DNA of 64,000 nucleotides. Source: JANQFV01 sp964468185 (GTDB lineage: Bacteria > Planctomycetota > Phycisphaerae > UBA1845 > Fen-1342). Location of the stretch: NCBI GenBank assembly GCA_964468185.1, contig CAYXTR010000004.1, positions 124,001-188,000 on the forward strand, given 5' to 3'. This document shows positions 35,072-45,200 of this stretch, in pieces. A model generated the notes under the pieces. That model was not told the DNA's origin, searched no databases, and saw nothing but the letters and a program-made list of their open reading frames with translations. The translations under genes were made by a program, and so were the position numbers. Positions within the stretch are counted from its first letter, which is position 1, and every line of letters begins with the position of its first letter.

Positions 35072-36895
35072 ATGCTGGATACGTCCCGACTTCCGCGCTG
35101 GCTGTGGTTCGATGTGTCGCTGAGCGCCGCGACGATGCTCATGGTGTGGTTCCTGGTCGTGCCGGCATGTGCTCCAACTGGCGGAGAAACGCCTGCTCCC
35201 CAGGACTGCAATGCCAATGACATCGAAGACGCACAGGAAATCGCGGCCGGGCTGGCCGACGATTGCAACTGGAACAACATACCGGATGAATGCGACATCA
35301 TCGCCGGGCTCAGCGGCGACAATAACAACAACGGCGTACCCGATGAATGCGAGACGGACTGCAACGACAACGGCGATCCCGATGGCTGGGAGATCGTTAG
35401 TGGACGGGCCAGCGATTGCAATAACAACAGCACCCCCGACGACTGCGATATCGCCAGCGGCTACAGCCGCGACGTGGACGGCAACGGCGTGCCGGACGAA
35501 TGCGAAACCGACTGCAACGGCAACGACATCTTCGACTACGAAGACATCGAAGCCGGGACCAGTCTCGACTGCAACGACAACCGCGTTCCCGACGAGTGCG
35601 ACATCGCAGCAGGTACGGCCGGCGACGTCGACGGCAACGGCATCCCCGACGAGTGCGAAGACGACTGCAACGAAAACGACGTGCTCGACTCGCAGGACAT
35701 CGTCAACGGTACCAGCCAAGACTGCGATAGCAATGGCGTGCCCGACGAGTGCGACATCGCCGCTGGACGCCTGGACGATGAAGACGACAACGGCGTGCCC
35801 GACACGTGCGAAACGCTTTACTGCGAAAACACGCTGGAAGAGACCACTATAACGACGGATACGACAATCCCCGCCGGCTGTTGGCGCGTCAACGAGAATA
35901 TCTACGTGTCCAACAATGCCGTCCTGACACTCAGTGCGGGCACGACATTGCAATTCGCGGACGGCACCGGACTATTCGTGCAAAGCGATGGTGCCCTGTC
36001 GGCCGAGGGCCAGTCCGATGGTGAAATCCTGCTGACCGGCCGCAGCCCGACGCCAGGCGTCTGGGTCGGCGTCGAGTTCAACGCGTCCAGCTCTGATAAC
36101 AACGTCCTCCAATATGTCACGATCGAGTACGCCGGCAGCCGCACCAGTTCGATCTCGTCCAACCTCATGCTGATCGGGAACGCCTCGCGGGTCGTGATCA
36201 ACTCATGCAACCTGCGTGCTGGTGGCGGCTATGGCCTCTATCTGAACCAGTACGCCGAGGCACCATTCTTCAGCAGCAACACCCTGACGAGCAATGCCAA
36301 TGGTGCCGCGTACATTCACCCCGCCGCCCTGTACCAACTGGACGCCGACTCCGTCTACAGCGGTAACGATGTAGAGCGCATCTACGTGCCGGCAGGGGCC
36401 ACGCGCGCTGACGGCACCTGGCCGAGCCTGTGGGACGATGATACCCTGGTAACTTATCTCGTCGGCGGCACTCTCAGCCTCAATCACCACATCACCCTCG
36501 CCCCGGGCGTGCGCCTGGTCTTCACCAGCGGCGTGGGCTGCAACGTCTACTCCAGCGGCGCACTGACGGCCGTGGGCTCGTCCACCTCGCCCATCTACTT
36601 CACCGGCGCCGAGTCCCGCGCGGGGTACTGGGATGGCCTGCAATTCTTCGGCACGTCATCGGAAGACAATCGCCTGCAACAAGCCGTCATTCAGTATGGC
36701 GGTGGATCCGGCAGTAATCTGGCCGCCAATATTATGCTCACCAGCACGAACCCGCGCCTGGACGTGACCGACTGCACGATCCGGCACAGCGCCAACTGGG
36801 GTGTGTGGGTGGCCAGCTCCGGCACCATCAACGCCACGGTCGAAGCGGACAACACATTCGAAGACAACGTCGCCGGCGACTTCCATCAGGATTGA
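35072..36895 (+). CDS. secreted D-x-N-x-N-G repeat and beta-helix protein
   Basis: 607 residues. The N-terminal hydrophobic segment (LSAATMLMVWFLVVPAC) ends with a Cys in VPAC, a possible lipoprotein signal (Pro at -2 is unusual), otherwise a Sec signal. Residues about 40-250 hold around ten repeats of the form DCNGNGVPDECDIAAGT. Acidic/Asn residues are spaced as in thrombospondin type 3 or dockerin calcium loops, with paired Cys. Residues about 255-600 are a right-handed parallel beta-helix type region with DNNVLQYVTIEYAGS and DNRLQQAVIQYGGGSG as recurring rungs. The start at 35072 is supported by AGGTG upstream. Probably surface-exposed; binding target unknown. Confidence 0.8.
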   Translation: MLDTSRLPRWLWFDVSLSAATMLMVWFLVVPACAPTGGETPAPQDCNANDIEDAQEIAAGLADDCNWNNIPDECDIIAGLSGDNNNNGVPDECETDCNDNGDPDGWEIVSGRASDCNNNSTPDDCDIASGYSRDVDGNGVPDECETDCNGNDIFDYEDIEAGTSLDCNDNRVPDECDIAAGTAGDVDGNGIPDECEDDCNENDVLDSQDIVNGTSQDCDSNGVPDECDIAAGRLDDEDDNGVPDTCETLYCENTLEETTITTDTTIPAGCWRVNENIYVSNNAVLTLSAGTTLQFADGTGLFVQSDGALSAEGQSDGEILLTGRSPTPGVWVGVEFNASSSDNNVLQYVTIEYAGSRTSSISSNLMLIGNASRVVINSCNLRAGGGYGLYLNQYAEAPFFSSNTLTSNANGAAYIHPAALYQLDADSVYSGNDVERIYVPAGATRADGTWPSLWDDDTLVTYLVGGTLSLNHHITLAPGVRLVFTSGVGCNVYSSGALTAVGSSTSPIYFTGAESRAGYWDGLQFFGTSSEDNRLQQAVIQYGGGSGSNLAANIMLTSTNPRLDVTDCTIRHSANWGVWVASSGTINATVEADNTFEDNVAGDFHQD

Positions 36896-36936
36896 TCAAA
36901 CGCAAGCAACCCGCCGCAGTGGTTTGACAATGCAAC

Positions 36937-38877
36937 TCAGTGCACCACCGGCGACTTGTACAGCGCCTGGAAGAGCGGACAACGCTCGAGCAACGCATCG
37001 CGCGTGCCAACATCCACGATCCGCCCGGCATCCATCACGACAACCCGATCCGCCATGTCCATGACCGTATGGCGGTGCGCGATCAGGAACGTCGTCTTCC
37101 CCTGACGCAACGTATTCAACGCGTCGTGGATCTTGCGTTCACTCTCCGCGTCAATCTCACTGGTCGCCTCGTCGAAAATCAGGACCGACGCCGGCTTGAG
37201 AAACGCCCGCGCAATCGAAATCCGCTGGCGCTGACCGCCCGACACCGACGTGCCGAACTCGCCCAATAACGTGTCATACTGATCCGGCCACTGCTCAATG
37301 AACTCCGCCGCATACGCCTGCCGCGCCGCGTGGCGGACCTCTTCCAACGTGGCTCCGTCCTTGCCATAGGCGATATTGTCGTACGCCGAGCGCGCGAAGA
37401 TCACCGGCCGCTGCGAGACGATGGCAATCTGCATCCGCAGATTCCGCAAACTCAGCCCGCGCACATCGGTCCCATCAATGAACACCCGGCCGGCGTCGGG
37501 CTCTAGCAGCCGTGGCAACATCTTCACCAGCGTCGACTTGCCCGATCCATTGGGACCCACCACAGCCAGACACTCACCAGGCTCCACGTCCAGCGTCACC
37601 TCGTCCAGCGCCGGCGGCACCTGCGTCGGGACATACCGGAATATCAGCTTCTCAAACCGGACCGGCCGCGGCTCATCCCCGGTAAGGACCGCGGCATTCG
37701 GCGGCGAGTGTTCTTCGCGCTGATCCAGGAAATCCCACACACGTGTCGACGCCGCACCCGCCCGCTGCACCATGTTGTATACGTTCGCGATCTTGCGCAC
37801 CGGATCGAGCATGGCCGCCAGCAGACCAACCATCGTGATGAACTGCGACGGCTCGATCTCACCATTAAATGTCCGTGAAGCCAGCCAGACGACGCCAAAC
37901 GCCGTCGCAACAACGCCGACCACCTCGATCAGCGGGGACGCCAGCGCCTCGATCCAAGCCAGCCGCAAGAGCTGCTTCAGCATACCCCGCTCAATCTTCC
38001 ACATGCGGCGACGCTCGTAACCCTCTTTCCCGTAGCCCTTTACAACATCGGCCCCCTGCAAGGTCTCTTCCAGCCCCCCCAACATGACTCCGTAGCCTTC
38101 CAGCAGCCGCGTCGTGGCCTTACGGACCAGACGCCCGAAGTACCATAGCAACCCGACGGCGATCGGCGAGATGGCGACCACCACCAGGGTCAGTCGTGCG
38201 TCAATCAGCAGGGCCACGATCAACACGCAAATGGCCTTCAACGGCTCACGCGCCACCTTGCCGAACAACGTCGTAACCCCCAGGAAGATCTCCCGCGTAT
38301 CCGACATGAACTGATTCACGCGGTTCGATACGTCGCCAGCCAGTTCCGTCATCGGAACGCGCAGCGCCTTGCGGTACATCCGCCGCCGCAGGTCCATCAT
38401 CATGCGGTGCGAGGCATTCAGAATCAGATACTGCGACAAACACCGCATCGTATTACCGATGATGTTCAGTCCGATCAGCCCTCCCAGCAGGATCACGAGG
38501 GTTGTCATGCGCTCATCCGGCGAAACGCCAGCCGGGAAAATCGACGCGAGCTGCCCCAATACCGGGCCATACCATGCATCCCCCTCGGCATGTCGCAACA
38601 GCCAAGCGTGCAGGCTCTCCGGCTCGCCCGCCGGCGTCGTGTTCCCAATGATGACCTTCAGAACCGGCAGCATGCCGCCCAGCGTGCCAGCATAGCTCAG
38701 CGCCACCCCCAGACCCAACACGAGGCCGAGGATCATCGTGCGGCGATGCGGCCGCACCAGCGACATGGTTCGCCAGAATGCCTGGCGAATCTTCCGCTTC
38801 GGAGGCTTCGCGGCAGTCCGCTGGGCGAGCAGACCGTTGGGCGTCGGGCCGGTGTTTCCTACAGGTGCGTTGCTCAC
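36937..38877 (-). CDS. MsbA-like ABC exporter
   Basis: 646 residues, a half-transporter with fused membrane and ATPase domains. The membrane domain (about 45-380) has six predicted helices. The ATPase domain shows Walker A VVGPNGSGKSTLV, Q-loop VSQRPVIF, signature VSGGQRQRISIARA, Walker B VLIFDEATSEID and the switch His in LIAHRH. These resemble lipid-flippase/MsbA and multidrug exporters; the substrate is not determinable. Residues 1-35 are an extra Pro/Lys-rich tail. It is transcribed away from the long gap that separates it from the subtilase gene. Confidence 0.9.
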   Translation of the reverse strand: MSNAPVGNTGPTPNGLLAQRTAAKPPKRKIRQAFWRTMSLVRPHRRTMILGLVLGLGVALSYAGTLGGMLPVLKVIIGNTTPAGEPESLHAWLLRHAEGDAWYGPVLGQLASIFPAGVSPDERMTTLVILLGGLIGLNIIGNTMRCLSQYLILNASHRMMMDLRRRMYRKALRVPMTELAGDVSNRVNQFMSDTREIFLGVTTLFGKVAREPLKAICVLIVALLIDARLTLVVVAISPIAVGLLWYFGRLVRKATTRLLEGYGVMLGGLEETLQGADVVKGYGKEGYERRRMWKIERGMLKQLLRLAWIEALASPLIEVVGVVATAFGVVWLASRTFNGEIEPSQFITMVGLLAAMLDPVRKIANVYNMVQRAGAASTRVWDFLDQREEHSPPNAAVLTGDEPRPVRFEKLIFRYVPTQVPPALDEVTLDVEPGECLAVVGPNGSGKSTLVKMLPRLLEPDAGRVFIDGTDVRGLSLRNLRMQIAIVSQRPVIFARSAYDNIAYGKDGATLEEVRHAARQAYAAEFIEQWPDQYDTLLGEFGTSVSGGQRQRISIARAFLKPASVLIFDEATSEIDAESERKIHDALNTLRQGKTTFLIAHRHTVMDMADRVVVMDAGRIVDVGTRDALLERCPLFQALYKSPVVH

Positions 38878-39251
38878 GGTGAAGGGGGCTCAATCCATAC
38901 AAGCGATTGGAATGAAATCACTTATACAACAAAGTGCTGTTCGCCTATGACGAAACCTGCCCCCGCCCTCCGGGCGATGAACAGGCCCAGACCAACCAAA
39001 GCCGAAACGGGAAAGACCGCGTCATACCCGCGAGAGCATACCGGATTATCAACTCATCAGCCAATGCAGTGAACGCACTTATACGGCCAGGCCGAAGCCT
39101 CCACGGAGCCGCGTGGTCACCCGCTTGGCACCCTCCGGCCAAGGTGGGACGCGCAAACACAACAGCCTCTCGTGCGCGGACAAGTCCCCGAGATCGAACA
39201 CCCAAGCTCGACCCCGGGGACTCATCCGGCCCGCGCTATCGGGCAGCGCGC
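38878..39251. other. intergenic, no gene seen
   Basis: Holds the upstream region of the ABC exporter and the region after the subtilase stop. No convincing protein, RNA or strong hairpin was found. Confidence 0.5.
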
Positions 39252-42200
39252 TTAGCCGCCCAGCAGTGCAATGAACGGATTGATATCGTCAAAGTCCACG
39301 TCGCCGTCGTTGTCGCAGTCGGCATGATACCAGTTGCACTCCGGGTACGCCGCCTCATACCCACTCTGGCCACCCAGGGCCAGCACGAACGGGCTGATAT
39401 CGTCGAAGTCGACGACGCCGTCGCAGTTCATATCGCCAGTCAGTCCTTCGCACTCATCCGGAATGCCATTCCCGTTCAGGTCCTCACTGGTGCCCTCGGC
39501 AATATCACATTCATCAGGCACACTGTTGCCGTTACAGTCCTGGCTCGTGCCATTCGCAATATCCAGGTCATCCGGCACACCATTGCCGTTACAGTCGGCC
39601 TCGCACTCGTCCGGAATCCCGTTGCCGTTAAGATCCTGGCTGGCGCCCTCGGCGATATCACACTCGTCCGGCACGAGGTTCCCATTGCAATCCTGACTGG
39701 TACCCTCGGCAACATCGCATTCGTCGGGGATACCATTCATGTTGCAATCAAAACTCACACCTTCGGCGATGTCGCACTCGTCAGGCACACCGTTGACATT
39801 GCAGTCCGCACTGGTTCCGTTGGCGATGTCAATGTCATCCGGCACGCCATTGCCGTTGCAATCCGCCTCGCACTCGTCAGGTACCCCGTTGCCGTTGAGA
39901 TCCTGGCTGGTGCCTTCAGCAATGTCACATTCATCGGGCACGCCGTTACCGTTGCAGTCCTGGCTCGTGCCATTCGCAATGTCGACGTCGTCCGGCACGC
40001 CGTTGCCGTTGCAATCGGCCTCGCACTCGTCGGGTACCCCGTTACCGTTCAAATCCTCACTCGTGCCTTCGGCGATGTCGCATTCATCCGGAATCAGGTT
40101 GCCATTGCAGTCGGCACTGGTCCCCTCAGCAATGTCACACTCGTCAGGAACTTCATTCAGGTTGCAATCGAAGCTCGTGCCCTCGGCGATGTCACACTCG
40201 TCGGGAACGCCGTTGACGTTGCAATCCTGACTGGTCCCATTCGCGATGTCGACATCATCCGGCACACCGTTGCCATTGCAATCCGCCTCGCATTCGTCGG
40301 GAACGCCATTGCCATTGACGTCCTCACTCGTACCTTCCGCGATATCACACTCATCCGGCACTGAGTTTGCGTTGCAGTCGGCACTGGTGCCCTCGGCAAT
40401 GTCGCATTCGTCGGGGATACCGTTCATATTGCAGTCGGCGCTGGTGCCCTCAGCAATATCACATTCATCCGGAACACCGTTCCCATTGCAGTCTTGACTC
40501 GTGCCGTTGGCAATATCGACGTCATCCGGCACGCCATTGCCGTTGCAATCTGCCTCGCACTCGTCCGGAATCCCGTTGCCGTTCAGGTCGTCGCTCGTAC
40601 CCTCGGCGATATCACACTCATCGGGCACTGCGTTCGCATTACAGTCGGCGCTGGTTCCTTCGGCGATATCACATTCGTCGGGGACATCATTCATGTTGCA
40701 ATCGAAACTCACACCTTCGGCGATGTCGCACTCGTCAGGCACGCCGTTACCATTGCAGTCCTGGCTCGTCCCATTGGCGATATCGATATCATCCGGTACA
40801 CCGTTGCCGTTGCAATCTGCCTCGCACTCGTCCGGAATCCCGTTGCCGTTCAGGTCGTCGCTCGTACCCTCGGCGATATCACACTCATCGGGCACTGCGT
40901 TCGCATTACAGTCGGCGCTGGTTCCTTCGGCGATATCACATTCGTCGGGGACATCATTCATGTTGCAATCGAAACTCACACCTTCGGCGATGTCGCACTC
41001 GTCAGGCACGCCGTTACCATTGCAGTCCTGACTCGTGCCGTTGGCAATATCGACGTCATCCGGTACACCGTTACCGTTACAGTCGGCTTCACACTCGTCC
41101 GGAATCCCGTTGCCGTTCAGGTCGTCGCTCGTACCCTCGGCGATATCACACTCATCGGGCACTGCGTTCGCATTACAGTCGGCGCTGGTTCCTTCGGCGA
41201 TATCACATTCGTCGGGGACATCATTCATGTTGCAATCGAAACTCACACCTTCGGCGATGTCGCACTCGTCAGGCACGCCGTTACCATTGCAGTCCTGGCT
41301 CGTCCCATTGGCGATATCGATATCATCCGGTACACCATTGCCGTTACAGTCGGCTTCGCACTCGTCCGGAATCCCATTCCCATTGATGTCCTGGCTCGTG
41401 CCTTCGGCAATGTCACATTCATCGGGAATCAGGTTGCCGTTGCAGTCCTGACTCGTGCCGTTGGCAATATCGACGTCATCCGGTACACCGTTACCGTTAC
41501 AGTCGGCTTCACACTCGTCCGGAATCCCATTCCCATTGATGTCCTCGCTCGTGCCTTCGGCGATATCGCACTCATCGGGCACTGCGTTCGCGTTACAGTC
41601 CTGGCTCGTACCATTGGCAATGTCGCACTCGTCCAGCACGCCGTTCGCGTTACAATCATTGCCCGCGAGCTGGCACTCGTCCGGCACGCCATCGCCGTTA
41701 CAGTCCTCACTGACGCCGCTGGCAATATCACAATCGTCGGGCACGCCATTGCCATTGCAATCATTGCCCGTCAACTGGCAGTCGTCGGGGATGCCGTCAT
41801 TGTTACAGTCATTGCCGGCAAGCTGACACTCATCCGGCGTACCGTCGCCATTGCAGTCCTGACTGGTCCCGTCCGCGATGTCACAGTCGTCCGGCACGCC
41901 GTTGTTGTTGCAATCATTGCCGGTCAGTTGGCAATCATCGGGGATGTCATCGTTGTTGCAGTCATTGCCGACAAGCTGACAATCGTCAGGGATCCCGTCG
42001 CCATTGCAGTCGTTGCCGGCAAGCTGACACTCGTCCGGCACGCCATCACCATTACAGTCTTCACTCGTGCCAGCGGCGATATCACAATCGTCGGGCACAC
42101 CGTTGTTGTTGCAATCGTTCCCATCCAACTGGCAATCATCCGGGATACCGTCACCATTACAGTCGTTGTCGGCAAGCTGACACTCGTCCGGCACGCCATC

Positions 42201-45200
42201 GCCATTACAGTCCTCACTCGTGCCGCCCGTGATATCACAGTCGTCCGGCACGCCATTACCGTTGCAGTCCGCGCTCGTGCCGCCATCAATATCGCACGCA
42301 TCGAGCACGCCATTGCTGTTGCAGTCGCGACCCGGGCGCAAGTTCCCCGCCGGGATAACAACCTTGGACATGCCAGGCGGCTGCCAACGCAACTCCGCGA
42401 CCGCCCCGCCGCCGTTCTCGTAGTACTCCATCGTGACGGCATATGCCTGGTTTGCACTCAGCGCGATCGTGCCAGACCATTCCGTCGGCCCCTGATCCAC
42501 CCAACGATCGATTATCAACTGCCCGTTCACCCACAGCCGCACACCATCATCGGTCGTCGTGTAAAACGTGTACGTGCCAGCCGCCGCCGGCGTGACGACA
42601 TAACCCGACCAGCGCGTGCTGTACGTGTCGCTTCCGAAACCCGGCCAACCCGGACCACTCCCCCACTGGAAATCAACGGTGGCATCGACACGCCCTCGGC
42701 GCAGTCCGGTAAAATCGATGTTGTCATAGTACGTCCCCACCAGCCCGGCACCCGCCGAAAGCTCACATTCATCCGGCACCGCGTTGTCATTGCAGTCCTG
42801 ACTGGTACCGCCCGCCAGGTCGCACTCGTCAGGCACACCGTTGCCGTTGCAGTCTACGCTCGTCCCGTCGGCAATATCCTGATCATCCGGCGTACCATTG
42901 TTGTTGCAATCCTCGAACGACTCACACTCGTCCGGGATGCCGTTGCCGTTCGTGTCCTGGCTGGTTCCATCGGCGATGTCGCACTCATCCGGCACGCCAT
43001 TGCCATTGCAGTCTTCGCTCGTGCCATCCAGGATGTCACACGCATCAAAGATGCCGTTACCGTTGCAATCACCGCTTCCACCAGTGAGGCTGTTACCACG
43101 AATCTCGATATCATCGATATTCCAGCCGCAGTAGCGCCACGTATAGTCCGTTTCACCCATCGTCCAGCGCAAATACACCGTCGGCTCACCGTCGGCATAG
43201 GCCGAGACATCGAACTCCTGATAGGTCCAGGACGTATCCGCGACCTCCGCCGTATTCTCCCAGATGGTGACCCAGTTGCTGCCATTGGTGCTGATGCGGA
43301 TGTAGGCATGGTCGTACGCCGGTTGCTCGACACCCAGCCAGCGCCAAAACGACAAGCGCACATCAGTCAGGTCCGAACAATCGATGGCCGTACTGGTCAA
43401 ATGACGCTCGGGCAGGTTGTTGGCATAATCACCATTCAGGTTGTAGCCGTACACGTTCGGACCCGTGTGGCCACTGGTCGGATCGGGCCCGCCATGATCC
43501 CCGCCGTTGCCGGTCGGCTGACCATACGCCCAGTCACCCTCCGTGCTCCAACCTGGATCGCTACTGAGGTCAAACGCAATCGTCACCTCGGCCGGCGTGA
43601 TCTCACACTCATCAGGCACATCGTTGGCGTTGCAGTCCGTGCTGGTGCCATTCAGAATGTCACAGAAATCGGCTATGCCGTTGTTGTTGCAATCATCCGT
43701 GCCACCGGGCTCACACTCGTCGGGAATACCATTGCTGTTGCAATCGGTGCTCGTGCCGAACGAAATGTCGCATTCATCAATGATGCCGTTGTTGTTGCAG
43801 TCGCTGCACCACGGGCTGCCGTCACAATTCGCCAGATCATCCTCGTCCGGAATCCCGTTGTTGTTGCAGTCCGTCGGCGCAGCTCCACCCAGCCGCGGTG
43901 ATGCACACAGGGAGAAAGGCTGCGGGCCGTCCGGCACGTCATAGCCGTATACCTGAATCGTCCACGTGCCAGCCGTGGGATTGTCGACCAGCACCTGCTC
44001 GATGTTGTTCACGTGATCGGCCTGTGTCTGAACGGCATTGGCGGACGGATTGGCAGGATCCAGCGTCCACGGGTAATACTGGTTCATCGCCGGATCGAAC
44101 ACACGCAGGTCAAGATCGTTGACCAGGGCCGGATTGACGTTCGGCGTGCCGGCGGCGTCGTCCCAAGCCAGGGTCACCTTGAGCGGTCCTTCGCCGCTGT
44201 TCACCTGTACTTCAAGCGTAATCGTACCATTCTGACTGACCTGCTCCTCGGTGAAGTGCCCCAGCCGCATGAAATCGATCGTGTCCTGAATCCGCACCGA
44301 GCCGTACCCAAACTGATAGTCCGGTCCGGGGTTGCCACGATCGACAGCGTTGTGCGCCAGCAGGATCTTGAGCGTCGAATTGCGCGGATCATCAAGACTC
44401 GGGAACTGGTCGCGGTAGTCTTCCAGCAGCAGCGCACAAAGGCCTGTCACCGTCGGGCAGGCCATCGATGTACCGCACTTGACGGCATAGTCGTTGTTGC
44501 CGCTTGACGAGCAGGACGTGACGCCATTGTCGTCGTTGCTCTGGCAGCCGGGTGCCGAGATGTCCGGCTTGAGTCGCCCGTCGTCGACCGGTCCCCAACT
44601 GCTGAACCACGTCATGCTGTCATTGTTCGAATTGAGCGCGCCAACCGTAATGTGGTTCTTCGCGCCGGCCGGTGGAGCAGTCGTGTAATACTCATCCCCG
44701 CACCGCGGATCCTGACGTTCATTGCCGTTGGCCCAGATCACGCGGAAAGGCGCGCCACCACTCACCGAGCCACGCACGATATTGTCGATGAGCGCCGACG
44801 TGATCCCATAGTCGCCCGTGATGTCGCAATCCCAGTACAGCGTCGTATTCGTCCCGATCGAGTTGTTCGCGATGTGTACGCCATACGTGTTGATCGCTTC
44901 GCTGTAATCATCCTCCAGATCACCGGGATTGTTGTAGAGGAACACACCACTACCGTTCCATTCAAACCCATACGACTCCATCGTGACCGCCGGCGCCATA
45001 CCCTTGTAAGTCCCCCCGCTGGACGCACCACTGCCACCGATCGTGCCCGCAACGTGCGTGGCGTGATCAGACATGCCCGAGCCATCACGCACACTGACGC
45101 GCCCACCAAAGTCGTTATGCGATGAGCGCACCGTGCCACCGTCATACACCATGACGTTCACCCCGGAACCATCAAGGTTGTAAGGCGCTCCCTGTACCAC

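Noticed and set aside
39445..42327. Regular repeats that could suggest a CRISPR array
   Set aside because: Units are contiguous, vary in length by multiples of three, keep one reading frame and encode a calcium-type motif; there are no unique spacers.
40494..43901. A long plus-strand open frame of about 1135 codons antisense to the subtilase
   Set aside because: It mirrors the repeat tract: the repeat codons happen to contain no stop in this frame, so the product is a repetitive shadow with no start context or domain.
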